Origin: G965237725 sp965237725
GTDB taxonomy: Bacteria; Pseudomonadota; Gammaproteobacteria; Arenicellales; Poriferihabitantaceae
Assembly (NCBI GenBank): GCA_965237725.1
Contig: OZ250151.1
Location: 3,534,001 to 3,598,000, forward strand
Length of the DNA stretch: 64,000 nt
Reading direction: 5' to 3'
This document shows, in pieces, positions 62,843-64,000 of the stretch (positions are counted from its first letter, which is position 1; each line of letters starts with the position of its first letter). The notes under the pieces are model-generated. The model made no database searches. It was not told the origin of the DNA and saw only the letters and a list, made by a program, of their open reading frames with translations. The translations under genes were made by a program, and so were the position numbers.

Positions 62843-64000
62843 ATGACTCCAGAAGAACTACAAGCGGCAGCGGCAACCGCTAATATGATAAATCTCGAGA
62901 TTTATTATTATTGGTGTACCGCGATTATGATAATGATTCATGCAGGCTTTATGATGTATGAAATGGGTGCTTCCAGAGTTAAACACGTTCTGGCATCTGG
63001 CACCAAAAATATCCTTGCCTTTGCATTTATGATTCCAACCTTCTATATGTTTGGTTGGTGGATTTATCTGGCAATGACCAATGGCTTCGTCCCTGATTTT
63101 GAAGCGGGCGCGGCTGGTGTACCATGGGGTGACAACATGGGTCCAAACCTTCAGGACAATGCCTCTGGCGTATTCTGGGGTGCGTTCACCTTATTCGCCT
63201 GTACTACCGCTTCCATTATGTCTGGCTCAGTTATTGAGCGAATCAGAATGGCAGCTTTCATCGTACTGGCTGTAATTCTAGGTTCTGTTGCCTGGAACCT
63301 GTCTGCATCCTGGGGCTGGCACTATGCTGGCTGGATGGTTACCAGCTGGGGCTACCACGATATGGGTGCCTCTGGTGTGGTACACATCATTTCAGGTTTC
63401 TTTGCCCTGGGCGTCTTGTTCAATCTCGGTCCTCGCGTTGGTAAGTATAATGCGGATGGCACACCTAACGTGATAAAGGGACACAGCCTCCCAATGACTG
63501 CTGCAGGTTTGATGATGATCGTATTTGGATTCTTCGGATTCCTTGCAGGTTGTATTATCTTCCCTGGAACTGCCTTGAGCTGGTATCCTGATCTTTGGGC
63601 GAATATTTACGGTCAACCGACAACACTGTCAACCATCTGTTTTAATACCTTGATGGCTATCGCTGGCGGCATGATCGGCTGTTATACCATGACCCGAGAT
63701 CCATTCTGGATGATGTCCGGCGCGTTATGCGGCGTAATATCTGCGGCAGCTGGTTTGGACATGTGGTATCCCGGACTGTGTTTTGTTATCGCGTTTGCAG
63801 GTGGACTTCTCGGCCCATGGGCTGCGGGTATCATCGAGCGAATGGGAATTGATGACGCGGTTGGTGCGGTATCTGTGCACGGTATCTGTGGAATCTGGGG
63901 ATTGTTAGCGGTTGGCATCTTTATGGGTGGTTACCCAACCTTTAGTCCTGACATTCCTGCAATTACTTTCATGGGCCAGTTTAAAGGCATGATTGTGATG
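62843..64000 (+). CDS. amtB: Ammonium transporter, truncated by window end
   Basis: The frame runs 386 codons to the window edge without a stop. It is strongly hydrophobic with repeated membrane helices and Amt-family motifs: A-G-F-M-M-Y-E-M-G (about 35-43), W-G-W-H-Y-A-G and H-D-M-G-A-S-G-V-V-H-I-I-S-G (about 171-184, first pore His) and V-S-V-H-G-I-C-G-I-W-G (about 341-351, second pore His). There is no apparent signal peptide. It takes up NH4+ and is usually controlled by PII; glnK is not visible on this side. Confidence 0.95.
   Translation, partial: MTPEELQAAAATANMINLEIYYYWCTAIMIMIHAGFMMYEMGASRVKHVLASGTKNILAFAFMIPTFYMFGWWIYLAMTNGFVPDFEAGAAGVPWGDNMGPNLQDNASGVFWGAFTLFACTTASIMSGSVIERIRMAAFIVLAVILGSVAWNLSASWGWHYAGWMVTSWGYHDMGASGVVHIISGFFALGVLFNLGPRVGKYNADGTPNVIKGHSLPMTAAGLMMIVFGFFGFLAGCIIFPGTALSWYPDLWANIYGQPTTLSTICFNTLMAIAGGMIGCYTMTRDPFWMMSGALCGVISAAAGLDMWYPGLCFVIAFAGGLLGPWAAGIIERMGIDDAVGAVSVHGICGIWGLLAVGIFMGGYPTFSPDIPAITFMGQFKGMIVM

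Overview
The window looks like chromosomal DNA of a free-living, probably marine, gammaproteobacterium. The evidence is gene order: the block ubiI-ubiH-pepP-ygfB (minus strand) facing a ZapB-like gene, zapA, 6S RNA and ygfA; miaB-ybeZ-ybeY-lnt; and trpS-scpA-scpB-rluB are all typical of that class. TauD-like, UGSC-like, TSUP and M24 genes suggest a metabolically versatile aerobe. No tRNA or rRNA gene and no CRISPR array was seen.

Layout. 1-2309 (minus): a Tat-signal protein, a tubulin-tyrosine-ligase-like ATP-grasp enzyme and a GNAT protein cut by the window edge. 2539-4777: small lipoprotein (DUF3012), cnoX, a 43-residue membrane protein, DUF2288, another GNAT. 4812-8955: a metabolic patch with a UGSC-family protein (Cys form) and its partner facing a racemase/maleate-isomerase-like protein, a GST and a TauD-like dioxygenase. 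8973-13213: membrane hydrolase, GIY-YIG protein, orphan GspC-like protein, PfkB kinase and fur. 13345-20315: the ubiquinone/pepP/zapA/6S/ygfA housekeeping block.

20905-32118 is the most striking part: three consecutive genes for large secreted or surface proteins. The first has a TIG-like segment and six short repeats. The second is glycine-rich. The third is a YD-repeat (RHS) protein of about 2,730 residues with paired chitin-binding-like modules, a 9-bp-unit (Gly-Ser-Lys)n tract, Ig-like domains, an RHS core and a cysteine-rich C-terminal tip. Behind it (32106-38600) is an AT-rich accessory segment with orphan genes, a TIR-domain effector, a MITE-like element, a JmjC-like cupin protein, and a GNAT plus ATP-grasp pair. 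It carries two displaced, decayed pieces of an RHS core, at 33949-34036 and 38532-38579.

38683-42758: EVE protein, cyclophilin, YdcF-like, SGNH hydrolase, metallophosphatase. 43090-55163: SDR, then the miaB, pcnB/yciO, trpS/scp/rluB housekeeping runs and a glycosyltransferase. 55173-62421: YciK-like SDR with lost catalytic residues, M24 peptidase, arylsulfotransferase-like protein, TSUP transporter, leuB, enoyl-CoA hydratase and a c-type cytochrome with a clear terminator. The window ends inside amtB.

All family assignments come from reading motifs by eye; no database search was run.
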